Origin: Empedobacter falsenii
Lineage (GTDB): Bacteria; Bacteroidota; Bacteroidia; Flavobacteriales; Weeksellaceae
Assembly: GCF_019308355.1 (NCBI RefSeq)
Contig: NZ_JAAGKM010000018.1
Span: forward strand, 1 to 53,042
Length of the DNA stretch: 53,042 nucleotides
Reading direction: 5' to 3'
The first letter of the stretch is position 1; each line of letters begins with the position of its first letter. The translations under genes and the position numbers were made by a program. Positions 24,540 through 33,293 of the stretch are shown piece by piece. Below the pieces are notes generated by a model. The model was given only the letters and a program-made list of their open reading frames with translations. It was not told where the DNA came from and did no database searches.

Positions 24540-25976
24540 ATGAAAAAAAATATATTCAAAATATCAACAGTTGCAGTTTTATTATCTTTTGGTTTGATCT
24601 CTTCTTGTTCTGATGAATTTTTAGATGTAAAATCACAAGAAAATATAGCTATTGAAGACCAAGAAAGTGTTGATCCAGAGAAATTTGTAAATGGAATTTA
24701 CGGAATGTTCACCGAATGGGATTATGCATTTTCTTGGTTAGGCGTTACAGAAATGATATTTGATAATGCAGACAAAGGAAGTTCTGCTTCTGATAATGGA
24801 GGTGATAAACGAGACTTAGATCAATTGGTGCATAACAGTACAACAGGGTCTATAGAGGCCATGTGGACAAGATTTTATAAGACAATTGGTCGTGCATCTT
24901 TATCTATAGATTTTACAGAAGGACAAACAGATTTAGAAGCTGCAAAAAAGAATCAGTATATAGGAGAGGCTAAATTTTTAAGAGCTGTTTCTTATTTCTA
25001 TTTGGTTCGTATGTTTGGAGATACTGTGATACAGGAGTTAGATGTTCCGGCGTCTTATTCAGTACGTAAACCAAAAGCAGAAGTTTATGCATACATTGAA
25101 GCAGATTTATTAGATGCAATATCAAAACTTCCTACTAAAAATGAATATGCTGCAAAAGATTTAGGACGTGCAACAAAAGGAGCTGCTCAAGCTTTATTGG
25201 CAAAGGTATATTTATACCAAGGAAAAAATCAACAAGCGTACGATATGGCTACAACCGTTGTTAATTCTGGTATTTATGATTTAGAAAGTGATTACGCAAC
25301 AACTTGGAGAAAAGAAACTGAGAATGGTAAAGAGTCTTTATTTGAAATCCAAGCTCGTGGAGATGCTGTTGCGCATGGCGTTCAACAATATTCAGAAACT
25401 CAAGGAGCTCGTGGTACTGGAGGTTGGGGATGGGGATTCAATGTTCCTTCTCAAAATTTATTAGATGCTTTTAATGCTGAAGGAGATGCTATTCGTCGTG
25501 ATGCAACAATCATTTTTAGAGGTGAAACTTTATATGACGGTCGTTTAGTTCCAACTTCTGTAGAAAACCCGATGTATAACGAAAAAGCGTATTCAAGTGC
25601 GAATCTTGGTTCTGCGGATGGAGACAAAAACATTCGTGTAATTCGTTTTTCTGAAGTTTTATTAATTCAAGCTGAAGCAGCAAATGAAATTGGGCAAGAT
25701 GCTTTAACACCTCTTAATCGTGTTAGAACACGTGTAAAATTAGCTCCAATAGCAAGTATGTCTAAAGATCAATTACGATTAAAAATTTGGAATGAAAGAC
25801 GTTTGGAGTTAGCATTCGAGCACGATCGTTGGTTTGATTTAGTTCGTACAGGACAAGCTAAAGACATGATGGCTCTTGATGGAAAAACATTTGTTACAGG
25901 TAAACATGAGTTATTCCCAATTCCAAATGCTCAATTAATTCAAACTCCAACAATGACTCAAAACCCAGGTTGGTAA
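24540..25976 (+). CDS. SusD/RagB-family glycan-binding lipoprotein
   Basis: 478 aa, intact. The lipoprotein signal ends with Cys23 (LISSC) and the family start SDEFLDVKSQENI follows. TPR-rich helices follow, including KFLRAVSYFYLVRMFGD and RATKGAAQALLAKVYLYQGK. The C-terminal NERRLELAFEHDRWFDLVRTG and LFPIPNAQL...NPGW are typical of SusD. It caps the SusC barrel at the cell surface and captures oligosaccharides. It lies 18 bases after susC. Its stop overlaps the start of the PF10091 gene by one base, supporting one transcript. It stays intact although its partner carries a stop. Confidence 0.95.
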   Translation: MKKNIFKISTVAVLLSFGLISSCSDEFLDVKSQENIAIEDQESVDPEKFVNGIYGMFTEWDYAFSWLGVTEMIFDNADKGSSASDNGGDKRDLDQLVHNSTTGSIEAMWTRFYKTIGRASLSIDFTEGQTDLEAAKKNQYIGEAKFLRAVSYFYLVRMFGDTVIQELDVPASYSVRKPKAEVYAYIEADLLDAISKLPTKNEYAAKDLGRATKGAAQALLAKVYLYQGKNQQAYDMATTVVNSGIYDLESDYATTWRKETENGKESLFEIQARGDAVAHGVQQYSETQGARGTGGWGWGFNVPSQNLLDAFNAEGDAIRRDATIIFRGETLYDGRLVPTSVENPMYNEKAYSSANLGSADGDKNIRVIRFSEVLLIQAEAANEIGQDALTPLNRVRTRVKLAPIASMSKDQLRLKIWNERRLELAFEHDRWFDLVRTGQAKDMMALDGKTFVTGKHELFPIPNAQLIQTPTMTQNPGW

Positions 25977-27316
25977 TGATTAAATTAAATAAAACAATAG
26001 TTACTTGCGCTTTTTTATGTGGCGCAAGTGCTTTTGCTCAAACAAAACAAGAAAATAAGCTGTTAGATAAAGTTCAAAAACAGACGATTCAATATTTTTG
26101 GGATTACGCTGAACCTCATTCAAAATTAGCTCGTGAACGTTTTCATCCTGATGGTTTTTATCCAGAAAATGATTCAAATATCATTACAACAGGAGGAACA
26201 GGATTTGGATTAATGAGTTTAATTGTTGGTATTGATCGCGAATTTATTCCAAGAAAAGAAGCAACTGAACGAATTTTAACAGGGTTGAAATTTTTACAAA
26301 ATGCAGATCGTTTTCATGGAGCTTGGCCACATTGGTTAAATGGCGAAACAGGAAAAGTAAAAGCTTTTAGTACATACGATAACGGAGGTGATTTGGTAGA
26401 AACTGCATTTCTTGCTCAGGGGTTAATTTGTTTGAAAGAGTATTTCAAAGATTCTAAAAATGAGAAAGAAATAGAGATTTCGCAATTAGCTGATCAACTT
26501 TGGAAAGAAATCGATTTCAATTTTTATACACGAGGAGAAAATGTGTTGTACTGGCATTGGTCTCCAAATTACGAATGGAAAATCAATTTTCCTTTAAAAG
26601 GATTTGATGAAACCATGATTACGTATGTTATTGCTGCGGCTTCTCCAAAACATTCTATCAATTCAGAAGTTTATTACAGCGGTTGGACGAGAAATGGTGA
26701 TATAAAATCAAATGATTCTGCATACGGAGTTCCATTAATTGTAAAGCATAACGGAGCTAATAAAAATGTTGGACCTTTATTTTGGGCACAATATTCATTT
26801 ATTGGACTTAATCCAAACAATTTAATAGATGGAATTGGTATTGATTATGGAAAAGTAGTGAAAAATCAAGCAAAGATTCATTACATCTACAATCAACAAA
26901 AAAAGGAAAGTTTCAAGAAGTACAAAAAAAATATGTGGGGATTAACGGCAAGTTATACCTTCAATCCAGATGGAACAGAAGGTTATACAGCACATTCTCC
27001 ATTAAATGACAATAATGTAATTACGCCTACAGCTGCGTTATCGTCTTTCCCATATACACCGAAAGAATCTATGGATTTCTTGAAGTTTATTTACGAAAAA
27101 CAAAACAAAAGCTTGATTGGAGTAGCAGGTCCGTATGATGCGGTTGATGTAAAAAATGATCGAGTGATTACAAAATATTTGGCGATAGATCAAGGAACAA
27201 TTACACCAATGATAGAGAATTATCGCTCTGGATTATTGTGGAAATTGTTTATGCAAAATGAAGATGTACAAAGAGGTTTAGATAAATTGAAATTCAAAAC
27301 AACAGCCTCGAATTAA
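25976..27316 (+). CDS. PF10091 glycoside hydrolase, GH144-like (beta-1,2-glucanase family)
   Basis: 446 aa from the ATG at 25976, which overlaps the susD stop by one base (TAATG). Signal peptide (about 1-22, SAFAQ). The all-helical (alpha/alpha)6 barrel family PF10091 (glycoamylase-like) is recognised from TIQYFWDYAEPHSKLARER, TGGTGFGLMSLIVGIDREF, FHGAWPHWLNGETGK and GLTASYTFNPDGTEGYTAHSP. Characterised GH144 members of this family are endo-beta-1,2-glucanases; other PF10091 proteins act on related beta-glucans, so the linkage is inferred. The protein is likely exported and acts in the periplasm or at the cell surface before GH3. Confidence 0.85.
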   Translation: MIKLNKTIVTCAFLCGASAFAQTKQENKLLDKVQKQTIQYFWDYAEPHSKLARERFHPDGFYPENDSNIITTGGTGFGLMSLIVGIDREFIPRKEATERILTGLKFLQNADRFHGAWPHWLNGETGKVKAFSTYDNGGDLVETAFLAQGLICLKEYFKDSKNEKEIEISQLADQLWKEIDFNFYTRGENVLYWHWSPNYEWKINFPLKGFDETMITYVIAAASPKHSINSEVYYSGWTRNGDIKSNDSAYGVPLIVKHNGANKNVGPLFWAQYSFIGLNPNNLIDGIGIDYGKVVKNQAKIHYIYNQQKKESFKKYKKNMWGLTASYTFNPDGTEGYTAHSPLNDNNVITPTAALSSFPYTPKESMDFLKFIYEKQNKSLIGVAGPYDAVDVKNDRVITKYLAIDQGTITPMIENYRSGLLWKLFMQNEDVQRGLDKLKFKTTASN

Positions 27317-27326
27317 AATCAAAAAA

Positions 27327-29573
27327 ATGAAAAAACTAATTTATTCAATTGCTTTCTTAGGATTAGCATTCAATACTTATGCGCAAAAAATAAAGTTTGA
27401 TAAATCAAAATCGAAATCAGAATTTATTGATTATGTGATGAGTCAAATGACGATTGATGACAAAGTAGGTCAGATGGTACAATATACCTATGACGGAGGT
27501 GATGTTACAGGATCTGCAATTGATAAAAATTATATAAAATACACGAAACAAGGTATGATGGGGTCTGTGTTTAACGCAACGACAACAGATATTACTAAAA
27601 AATTACAAAAAATAGCTGTTGAAGAAACACGTCTTGGAATTCCATTAATTTTTGGATACGATGTAATTCATGGTTACGAAACTATTTTCCCAATTCCACT
27701 TGGTGAAGCTTCTTCTTGGGATTTAAAAGCAATTGAAAAATCGGCTCGAATTGCTGCTGAAGAAACAGCTGCAGGTGGAGTTCATTGGACTTTTGCTCCG
27801 ATGGTTGATATCGGTTTTGATCCTCGTTGGGGACGTGTTTCTGAAGGTGCAGGTGAAGACACTTTCTTAGGAAGTAAAATTGCAATAGCGCGTGTTAATG
27901 GTTTTCAAGGTAAAAGTTTATATGATTTAAATACCGTTTTAGCGTGTACAAAACACTTTGCAGGATATGCTTTAGCGCAGGCTGGTCGCGATTATGGTTC
28001 GGTAGAAATTTCTGATCGTTTCTTAAGAGATTATATTTTGCCGCCTTTCAAAGCGACTGTTGATGCAGGTGCTGGATCTTTCATGACGTCTTTCAACGAA
28101 ATTGGAGGAGTTCCTTCTACAGCAAGTAAATATTTGTACGATCAAATTTTGCGTAAAGAGTGGAATTATAAAGGGTTTGTTGTAACAGATTATACGGCGA
28201 TTCAGGAATTAGTTCCTCATGGAATTGCAAAAGATTTGGAAGAAGCAACTCTAAAATCGGTTGAAGCAGGAATTGAAATGGATATGATGAGTGGTGCTTT
28301 TCTTAATCATTTATCAAAATTGGTAAAAGAAGGAAAAGTAAAGCAAGATGTGATTGATACTGCGGTTCGTAGAATTTTAGAAGCTAAATATGATTTAGGT
28401 CTTTTCGAAGATCCATATCGTTATTCAAATGCAAAACGAGAGAAAGAAACGGTAATGAAACAAGAGTTTTTAAATGAAGCTCGTGATGTTGCGCGTAAAT
28501 CAATGGTTTTATTAAAGAATGATAAACAAATTTTACCATTAAAAGAATCTCAAAAAGTTGCAGTTATTGGACCTTTAGTTAAAGATGAGAAAAATATCAT
28601 CGGAAACTGGGCTGCACGTGGAGATCGTTATGGAAAAGCGTGGTCTGTTTGGGAAGGTTTGAATGATGTTTTAGGTAAAAACGCAAAAATTACTTACGCA
28701 CAAGGAACAGAACTTAATTCGTTTAAAACTGATGGTTTTCAAGAAGCAATTAATATAGCGAAAAACTCGGATGTAATTGTTGCGGTTATGGGAGAAAACG
28801 AGAATCAAACAGGTGAAGCTGCTTCTCAAACAAATATAGATTTACCAGGAAATCAGAAAGAATTATTAAAAGAATTAAAGAAACTTGGTAAGCCAATTGT
28901 TTTAGTTTTAATGGCTGGTCGTCCAATGACAATTTCGTGGGAAAATGATAATATGGATGCAATTTTATACGCATGGTATCCAGGAACAATGGGAGGTTTA
29001 GCGATTACAGATGTGTTGTATGGAAAATACAATCCTTCGGCCAAAACACCGATGACATTTCCTCGTTCTGTAGGTCAAATTCCAATTCATTACAATCAAA
29101 AAAATACAGGTAGACCTTATTTAGGAGCGAGTGATGCGGAGCAAAAATATAAATCTCGTTATACAGATTCTCCGAATTCGCCTTTATATCCATTTGGTTA
29201 TGGTTTAAGTTATACAACGTTTGATTATAGTAACTTAAAGTTGAACAAATCAACGATGAAGAATGGAAAAGATGAAATAAAAGTCACTGTAAATGTTAAA
29301 AATACAGGAAACTACGATGGAGAAGAAGTAGTACAATTATATGTTCGCGATTTAGTAGGAAGTGTGACGCGTCCAGTTCGAGAATTGAAAGGTTTTGATA
29401 AAGTGATGATTAAGAAAGGAGAAACAAAAACAATTACGTTTACATTAACTCCAGAATATTTAAAATTCCACGATATCAATATGAATTATGTTGCTGAAGC
29501 TGGAGATTTCGACATTTTTGTTGGAGGAAATTCAGACGCAACGCTTAAAACAAGTTTTACTTTAGTTGATTAA
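27327..29573 (+). CDS. bglX: Periplasmic beta-glucosidase, GH3
   Basis: 748 aa, complete. Signal peptide (about 1-19, NTYAQ), N-terminal (beta/alpha)8 domain with the GYDVIHGYETIFPIPLG block, APMVDIGFDPRWGRVSEGAGED and the KHFAGYA motif. The nucleophile is Asp288 in VVTDYTAIQEL (more often SDW). The second domain has VMGENENQTGEAASQ and MAGRPMTISW; a C-terminal fibronectin-III-like domain follows (VTVNVKNTGNYDGEEVVQLYV). This BglX-like enzyme removes glucose from non-reducing ends of beta-gluco-oligosaccharides. It starts 10 bases after the PF10091 gene. An inverted repeat follows at 29619-29646. Confidence 0.95.
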   Translation: MKKLIYSIAFLGLAFNTYAQKIKFDKSKSKSEFIDYVMSQMTIDDKVGQMVQYTYDGGDVTGSAIDKNYIKYTKQGMMGSVFNATTTDITKKLQKIAVEETRLGIPLIFGYDVIHGYETIFPIPLGEASSWDLKAIEKSARIAAEETAAGGVHWTFAPMVDIGFDPRWGRVSEGAGEDTFLGSKIAIARVNGFQGKSLYDLNTVLACTKHFAGYALAQAGRDYGSVEISDRFLRDYILPPFKATVDAGAGSFMTSFNEIGGVPSTASKYLYDQILRKEWNYKGFVVTDYTAIQELVPHGIAKDLEEATLKSVEAGIEMDMMSGAFLNHLSKLVKEGKVKQDVIDTAVRRILEAKYDLGLFEDPYRYSNAKREKETVMKQEFLNEARDVARKSMVLLKNDKQILPLKESQKVAVIGPLVKDEKNIIGNWAARGDRYGKAWSVWEGLNDVLGKNAKITYAQGTELNSFKTDGFQEAINIAKNSDVIVAVMGENENQTGEAASQTNIDLPGNQKELLKELKKLGKPIVLVLMAGRPMTISWENDNMDAILYAWYPGTMGGLAITDVLYGKYNPSAKTPMTFPRSVGQIPIHYNQKNTGRPYLGASDAEQKYKSRYTDSPNSPLYPFGYGLSYTTFDYSNLKLNKSTMKNGKDEIKVTVNVKNTGNYDGEEVVQLYVRDLVGSVTRPVRELKGFDKVMIKKGETKTITFTLTPEYLKFHDINMNYVAEAGDFDIFVGGNSDATLKTSFTLVD

Positions 29574-29618
29574 ATTCCTCATTTATAGTTTAAGTTAGAA
29601 ATTTAATTTATTTCTCAT

Positions 29619-29652
29619 CCAAGTAAGTATTGTTGTGCTTACTTGGAATTTT
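29619..29652 (+). terminator. Inverted repeat between bglX and the EEP gene (terminator or attenuator)
   Basis: CCAAGTAAG-N10-CTTACTTGG followed by an A/T-rich run. It lies inside the operon, so it may be a partial terminator or an mRNA-stabilising stem that lowers expression of the genes behind it. Confidence 0.5.
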
Positions 29653-29666
29653 TTAACATCACACAC

Positions 29667-30505
29667 ATGAAAAAATATATTAGTTTAAGTTTAGTTTTAA
29701 TCATGACAATGATAGGTTTTGCACAACAAAATTTATCAATTATGTCTTACAATATTAGATTAGCGTCTGTTGATGATGGCGCAAATCATTGGAATATTCG
29801 CAAACAAAAATTGGTTGATTTAATCAAGTATTATGATGCTGATTTTGTTGGTGTACAAGAAGCGCAAGTTCCTCAGTTAGATTTTATCAAACAAAATAAT
29901 TCGAGTTTAGATTTTATTGGATCTCCTCGAAATGATGATAAAAACGCTGAATATTCTGCTATTTTCTACAAAAAAGATCAATATAAAGTTTTAGAACAAC
30001 ATACTTTTTGGTTATCAGAAACGCCAGAAAAAATGTCGAAAGGTTGGGATGCTTCTTATTATAGAATTATCACTTACGGATTATTTCAAGATAAAAAAAC
30101 GAAAATACATTTTGGATAATCAATACACATTTTGATAATGATGGAAAAATTGCGCGTCAAAAATCGTTAGAAATGATTGATAATTTAATTCAAAAGTTAA
30201 CTGAAAAGAAAAACGTTCCAGCATTTTTTATGGGAGATTTTAATATGAATCAAAACGATGAATCTGTTAAATATATTCAAAACAAATATTTAGATACTCG
30301 TCTAAATGCGCAAATGGTTTATGGACCAGATTTTACATGGGAAGATTTTAAATTCAATGTAAAAGGAACAGAAATTTTAGATTACATTTTTTACAAAAAG
30401 AATTCAAAAGTAACGTGTAAAAGTTTCAATACGATTGATGATTTCTACGATTTCAAATATCCATCAGATCATTTACCAATTTTAGCCAAATTTTTAATTC
30501 AATAA
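29667..30505 (+). pseudogene. Endonuclease/exonuclease/phosphatase-family protein, frameshifted
   Basis: From the ATG at 29667 (MKKYISLSLVL signal, cut near FAQQ) the first part reads the EEP motifs SYNIRLAS, ADFVGVQEAQ and GWDASYYRIITYGLF. It then runs into a stop at 30117-30119. One base less or more restores HFW-IINTHFDND and continues to FFMGDFNMNQ and PSDHLPILAKF. The change point is the T run at 30110-30113, where one T is missing. The restored protein (about 279 aa) resembles secreted EEP enzymes encoded in sugar loci. A downstream ATG at 30173 exists but would give only the second half. Confidence 0.88.
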
Positions 30506-30510
30506 TAATT

Positions 30511-31965
30511 ATGACAAAATCACATTTGAAATATCCTCTTATTGCAGCTTTATTGTTAAATTATTTTGCCGTAAATGCGCAAGATTTTAAACTTTCGAAC
30601 AAGAAAATCGAAATATATACAACTGCTAAAAATACGAATCAACGTATCGCAAAATGGACAGATAAGTTAGCTGTAAAAAAGTTTCCACAACCAAAAGAAA
30701 CAGATATTGCAATTTTTATTGATCCAAAACGTAAATTCCAAAAATTTGAAGGAATTGGAGGAGCTATCACAGATGCTTCAGCAGAAGTTTTAGCAAAATT
30801 GCCAAAGAAAGCGCAACAAGAAATTATCAAAGCTTATTATAGCGAAAAAGAAGGAATTGGTTATTCGTTGATTAGAACAACAATAAATTCGAGTGATTTT
30901 TCGAGCGATAGTTACACGTATGTAAAAGATAATGATAATGAGTTAAAAACTTTTGACATTGCACATGATTTGAATTATAAAATTCCGATGATTAAAATGG
31001 CAAAAGCAGAAATGAAAGATGCTTATCGTTTATATGCAAGTCCTTGGAGTCCGCCAGCTTGGATGAAAACGAATAACAGTATGTTAAAAGGAGGTTCTTT
31101 GAAACCTGAATATTACCAAACTTGGGCTAACTATTTTGTGAAATTTATCGAGAATTATGAGAAAATTGGTTTACCAATTTGGGGAGTTTCTATTCAGAAC
31201 GAACCAATGGCAACGCAAACATGGGAATCGTGTATTTATACAGCTGAAGAAGAACGTGATTTCTTGAAAAATAATTTAGGTCCGACTTTTCACCAAAAAG
31301 GATTAAAAGACAAAAAAATTATTGTGTGGGATCATAACCGTGATTTAATTTACCAGCGTGCTTCAACTATTTTGAATGATCCTGAAGCTGCTAAATATGT
31401 TTGGGGAGTTGGTTTTCACTGGTACGAAACATGGAACGGAAGCGTGAATTTATTCAATAATGTAGCGTTAACTCACGAAGCTTTCCCGAATGTTAATCTA
31501 ATTTTTACAGAAGGTTGTAAAGAACAATTTGATTACAATCAAATGGGAAATTGGGCATTGGGTGAAAAATATGGTTACAATATGATCAACGATTTTAACT
31601 CCGGAACAGTTGCTTGGACAGATTGGAATGTTTTGTTGGATGAAAAAGGAGGACCAAATCACGTAGGAAATTTCTGTTTTGCACCAATTCATGGTGATAC
31701 TAGAAATGGACAAGTTACGTATACAAATTCGTTTTACTACATTGGTCAATTCTCAAAATTTATTCGTCCAGGTGCGCAAAGAATTGCAGCATCGTCTAAT
31801 CGTTCAGATTTAATGACGACTTCTTTTGTAAACAAAGACGGAAAAGTTGTGGTGGTTGTGATGAATCAAACAGATAAACCTTATCAATATAATTTATGGA
31901 TAGAAGGAGAAGCTGTTGAGGTGAATTCGCAAGAACATTCGATTAGCACAATCATTATTTCGTAA
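30511..31965 (+). CDS. GH30 glycoside hydrolase (beta-1,6-glucanase or glucosylceramidase-like)
   Basis: 484 aa, intact. Signal peptide (about 1-23, VNAQ). The GH30 architecture has FEGIGGAITDASAEVL at the N-terminus, ASPWSPPAWMKTN, then the acid/base Glu231 in SIQNEPMATQTWESC and the nucleophile Glu334 in FTEGCKEQ. VGFHWYETW, TVAWTDWNVLLDEKGGPNHV and a C-terminal beta-sandwich with SFVNKDGKVVVVVMNQTD follow. Bacteroidota members of this subgroup cleave beta-1,6-glucosidic bonds in fungal or laminarin-type glucans. It begins 5 bases after the EEP gene. Substrate choice is inferred from neighbours. Confidence 0.93.
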   Translation: MTKSHLKYPLIAALLLNYFAVNAQDFKLSNKKIEIYTTAKNTNQRIAKWTDKLAVKKFPQPKETDIAIFIDPKRKFQKFEGIGGAITDASAEVLAKLPKKAQQEIIKAYYSEKEGIGYSLIRTTINSSDFSSDSYTYVKDNDNELKTFDIAHDLNYKIPMIKMAKAEMKDAYRLYASPWSPPAWMKTNNSMLKGGSLKPEYYQTWANYFVKFIENYEKIGLPIWGVSIQNEPMATQTWESCIYTAEEERDFLKNNLGPTFHQKGLKDKKIIVWDHNRDLIYQRASTILNDPEAAKYVWGVGFHWYETWNGSVNLFNNVALTHEAFPNVNLIFTEGCKEQFDYNQMGNWALGEKYGYNMINDFNSGTVAWTDWNVLLDEKGGPNHVGNFCFAPIHGDTRNGQVTYTNSFYYIGQFSKFIRPGAQRIAASSNRSDLMTTSFVNKDGKVVVVVMNQTDKPYQYNLWIEGEAVEVNSQEHSISTIIIS

Positions 31966-32001
31966 AAAAATAGAATAATTAAAGGGAAAATTATTTATAG
32001 T

Positions 32002-32052
32002 AAATTGCTTGACAAATTGACAACGTAAGAAGTTAAAGTCAAGCAATTTTTA
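32002..32052 (+). terminator. Long-loop inverted repeat after the GH30 gene
   Basis: AAATTGCTTGAC (32002-32013) and GTCAAGCAATTT (32038-32049) with a 24-base loop and T run behind. This is a terminator-like stem that may separate the alpha/beta hydrolase gene from the glucan genes. Confidence 0.6.
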
Positions 32053-32068
32053 TTTAAAATAGAAGAAA

Positions 32069-32920
32069 ATGAAATATTTAGTTGCCTTATTTTTAATGAT
32101 AAGTTATACATATGCGCAGAAAACGATAGTATATGATAAAAAAAATAATTTAGCGTTTGATATTTATTATCCGAAAAACTATAAAGAGAATCAAACCTAT
32201 AATGTATTTGCTTGGGTACACGGAGGCGGATTTTCAGGAGGAACAAGAGCGGATAAAGAAGAAATTGAACGAATGAAAGATGCTCAAGAAAGAGGTTTCG
32301 TAGCTGTTTCTATCTCGTATAGATTATTGGCAAATTCTTCGGCTGGTTTTGGGTGTGATTTGCCAAAACAAGAAAAGTTGATGATTTTTAAAGAAGCCTC
32401 TTTTGATGTTTTAACTGCGCTAAATTTTATTCAAAATAATTCAAAAGAACTTAAATTCTCGATTAATAAATTAATTTTAGGAGGAAGTAGTGCAGGAGCG
32501 GAGACTATTCTAAATGCTTATTATTTGAGAGATTTATGGTACGGAAATCAATTCAATCAAGTTAAAATTGATGGATTAGTAAGTTATGCAGGAGCGATTG
32601 TAGACAATCGTTATGTTACAAAATCGAGTGTTTTGCCAACAGTTTATGTACATGGTTTAAGCGATGATGTTGTACCAGCTTACAATGCGCCACACAGAAG
32701 TTGTTTGGATAATCAACAAGGGTTTTTTCCTTTAAATGGTTCTGCTACTTTAGAAGATTTGAATAGAAAATATAGTCAGGCATCTTTTGCTATTTTCTCT
32801 AATTCAGGAAAACATGAATGGTCTGGATTAAGAAAGCAATATTTAGACGAAGTTTTCAATTTTATTAATCAATCAATAATTGGAAATAAAAAAGTAAATA
32901 ATCGAATAATTGTTGACTAA
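32069..32920 (+). CDS. Secreted alpha/beta hydrolase (carboxylesterase-like)
   Basis: 283 aa. Signal peptide (about 1-16, YAQK). Esterase-type HGGGFSGGTR (oxyanion hole), catalytic Ser141 in GGSSAGAE, a probable catalytic His in GKHEWSGLRKQ near residue 250 and Asp in VYVHGLSDDVVPAYN. The form is that of BD-FAE or hormone-sensitive-lipase-like esterases that remove acyl groups from carbohydrates. It stands at the end of the glucan locus but behind a terminator-like repeat, so its link to glucan use is uncertain. The enzyme could strip acetyl groups from the polymer. Confidence 0.85.
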   Translation: MKYLVALFLMISYTYAQKTIVYDKKNNLAFDIYYPKNYKENQTYNVFAWVHGGGFSGGTRADKEEIERMKDAQERGFVAVSISYRLLANSSAGFGCDLPKQEKLMIFKEASFDVLTALNFIQNNSKELKFSINKLILGGSSAGAETILNAYYLRDLWYGNQFNQVKIDGLVSYAGAIVDNRYVTKSSVLPTVYVHGLSDDVVPAYNAPHRSCLDNQQGFFPLNGSATLEDLNRKYSQASFAIFSNSGKHEWSGLRKQYLDEVFNFINQSIIGNKKVNNRIIVD

Positions 32921-32970
32921 TAAAAATATAAGTACATGATAAATTATTTAATGATTATAAATATAAAACA

Positions 32971-33002
32971 AACAAAGAGCAAAATTTCTTCTGCTCTTTG
33001 TT
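32971..33002 (+). terminator. Intrinsic terminator after the esterase gene
   Basis: AACAAAGAGCA (32971-32981) and TGCTCTTTGTT (32992-33002), a stem of 11 pairs with a 10-base loop. Confidence 0.85.
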
Positions 33003-33111
33003 AAATAACCTAACCAACTTTATACTATGAAAAATCTGTATAATCTTTAAACTCCTTTGTTACGAATCACAAATAAGAATTGTAAATTTAGAAATACAAT
33101 TATTGTTTTAA

Positions 33112-33250
33112 ATTGATGTAGATCAAGAAATAATAATTAAACAAAATGTAGAATCTGATTCAGTTTTAGCTAATGGAACAATGACAATCACTCGAAAATC
33201 TGATAAAAAAAACTACAGTGATAAATTTTGAAGGAGGAACAGCTTGTTAA
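33112..33250 (+). pseudogene. Degraded 3' end of a Flavobacteriia surface or lipoprotein gene
   Basis: A start-less frame reads IDVDQEIIIKQNVESDSVLA, then NGTMTITRKSDKK, and after a frame change in the A run at 33205-33212 continues TTVINFEGGTAC to a stop at 33248-33250. The pattern (G-T-x-T-I-T-R...I-x-F-x-x-G-T-x-C) recalls secreted Flavobacteriia proteins with repeats ending in that way. A terminator follows directly. This is the only content of the roughly 290 bases between the terminator at 33002 and 33294. Confidence 0.5.
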
Positions 33251-33260
33251 TTCTTAAATA

Positions 33261-33289
33261 AAAAGACAAAGCAATTTGCTTTGTCTTTT
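33261..33289. terminator. Bidirectional intrinsic terminator
   Basis: AAAGACAAAGCA-att-TGCTTTGTCTTT, immediately after the degraded gene and before the stop of the convergent alpha/beta hydrolase gene. Confidence 0.9.
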
Positions 33290-33293
33290 ATAG

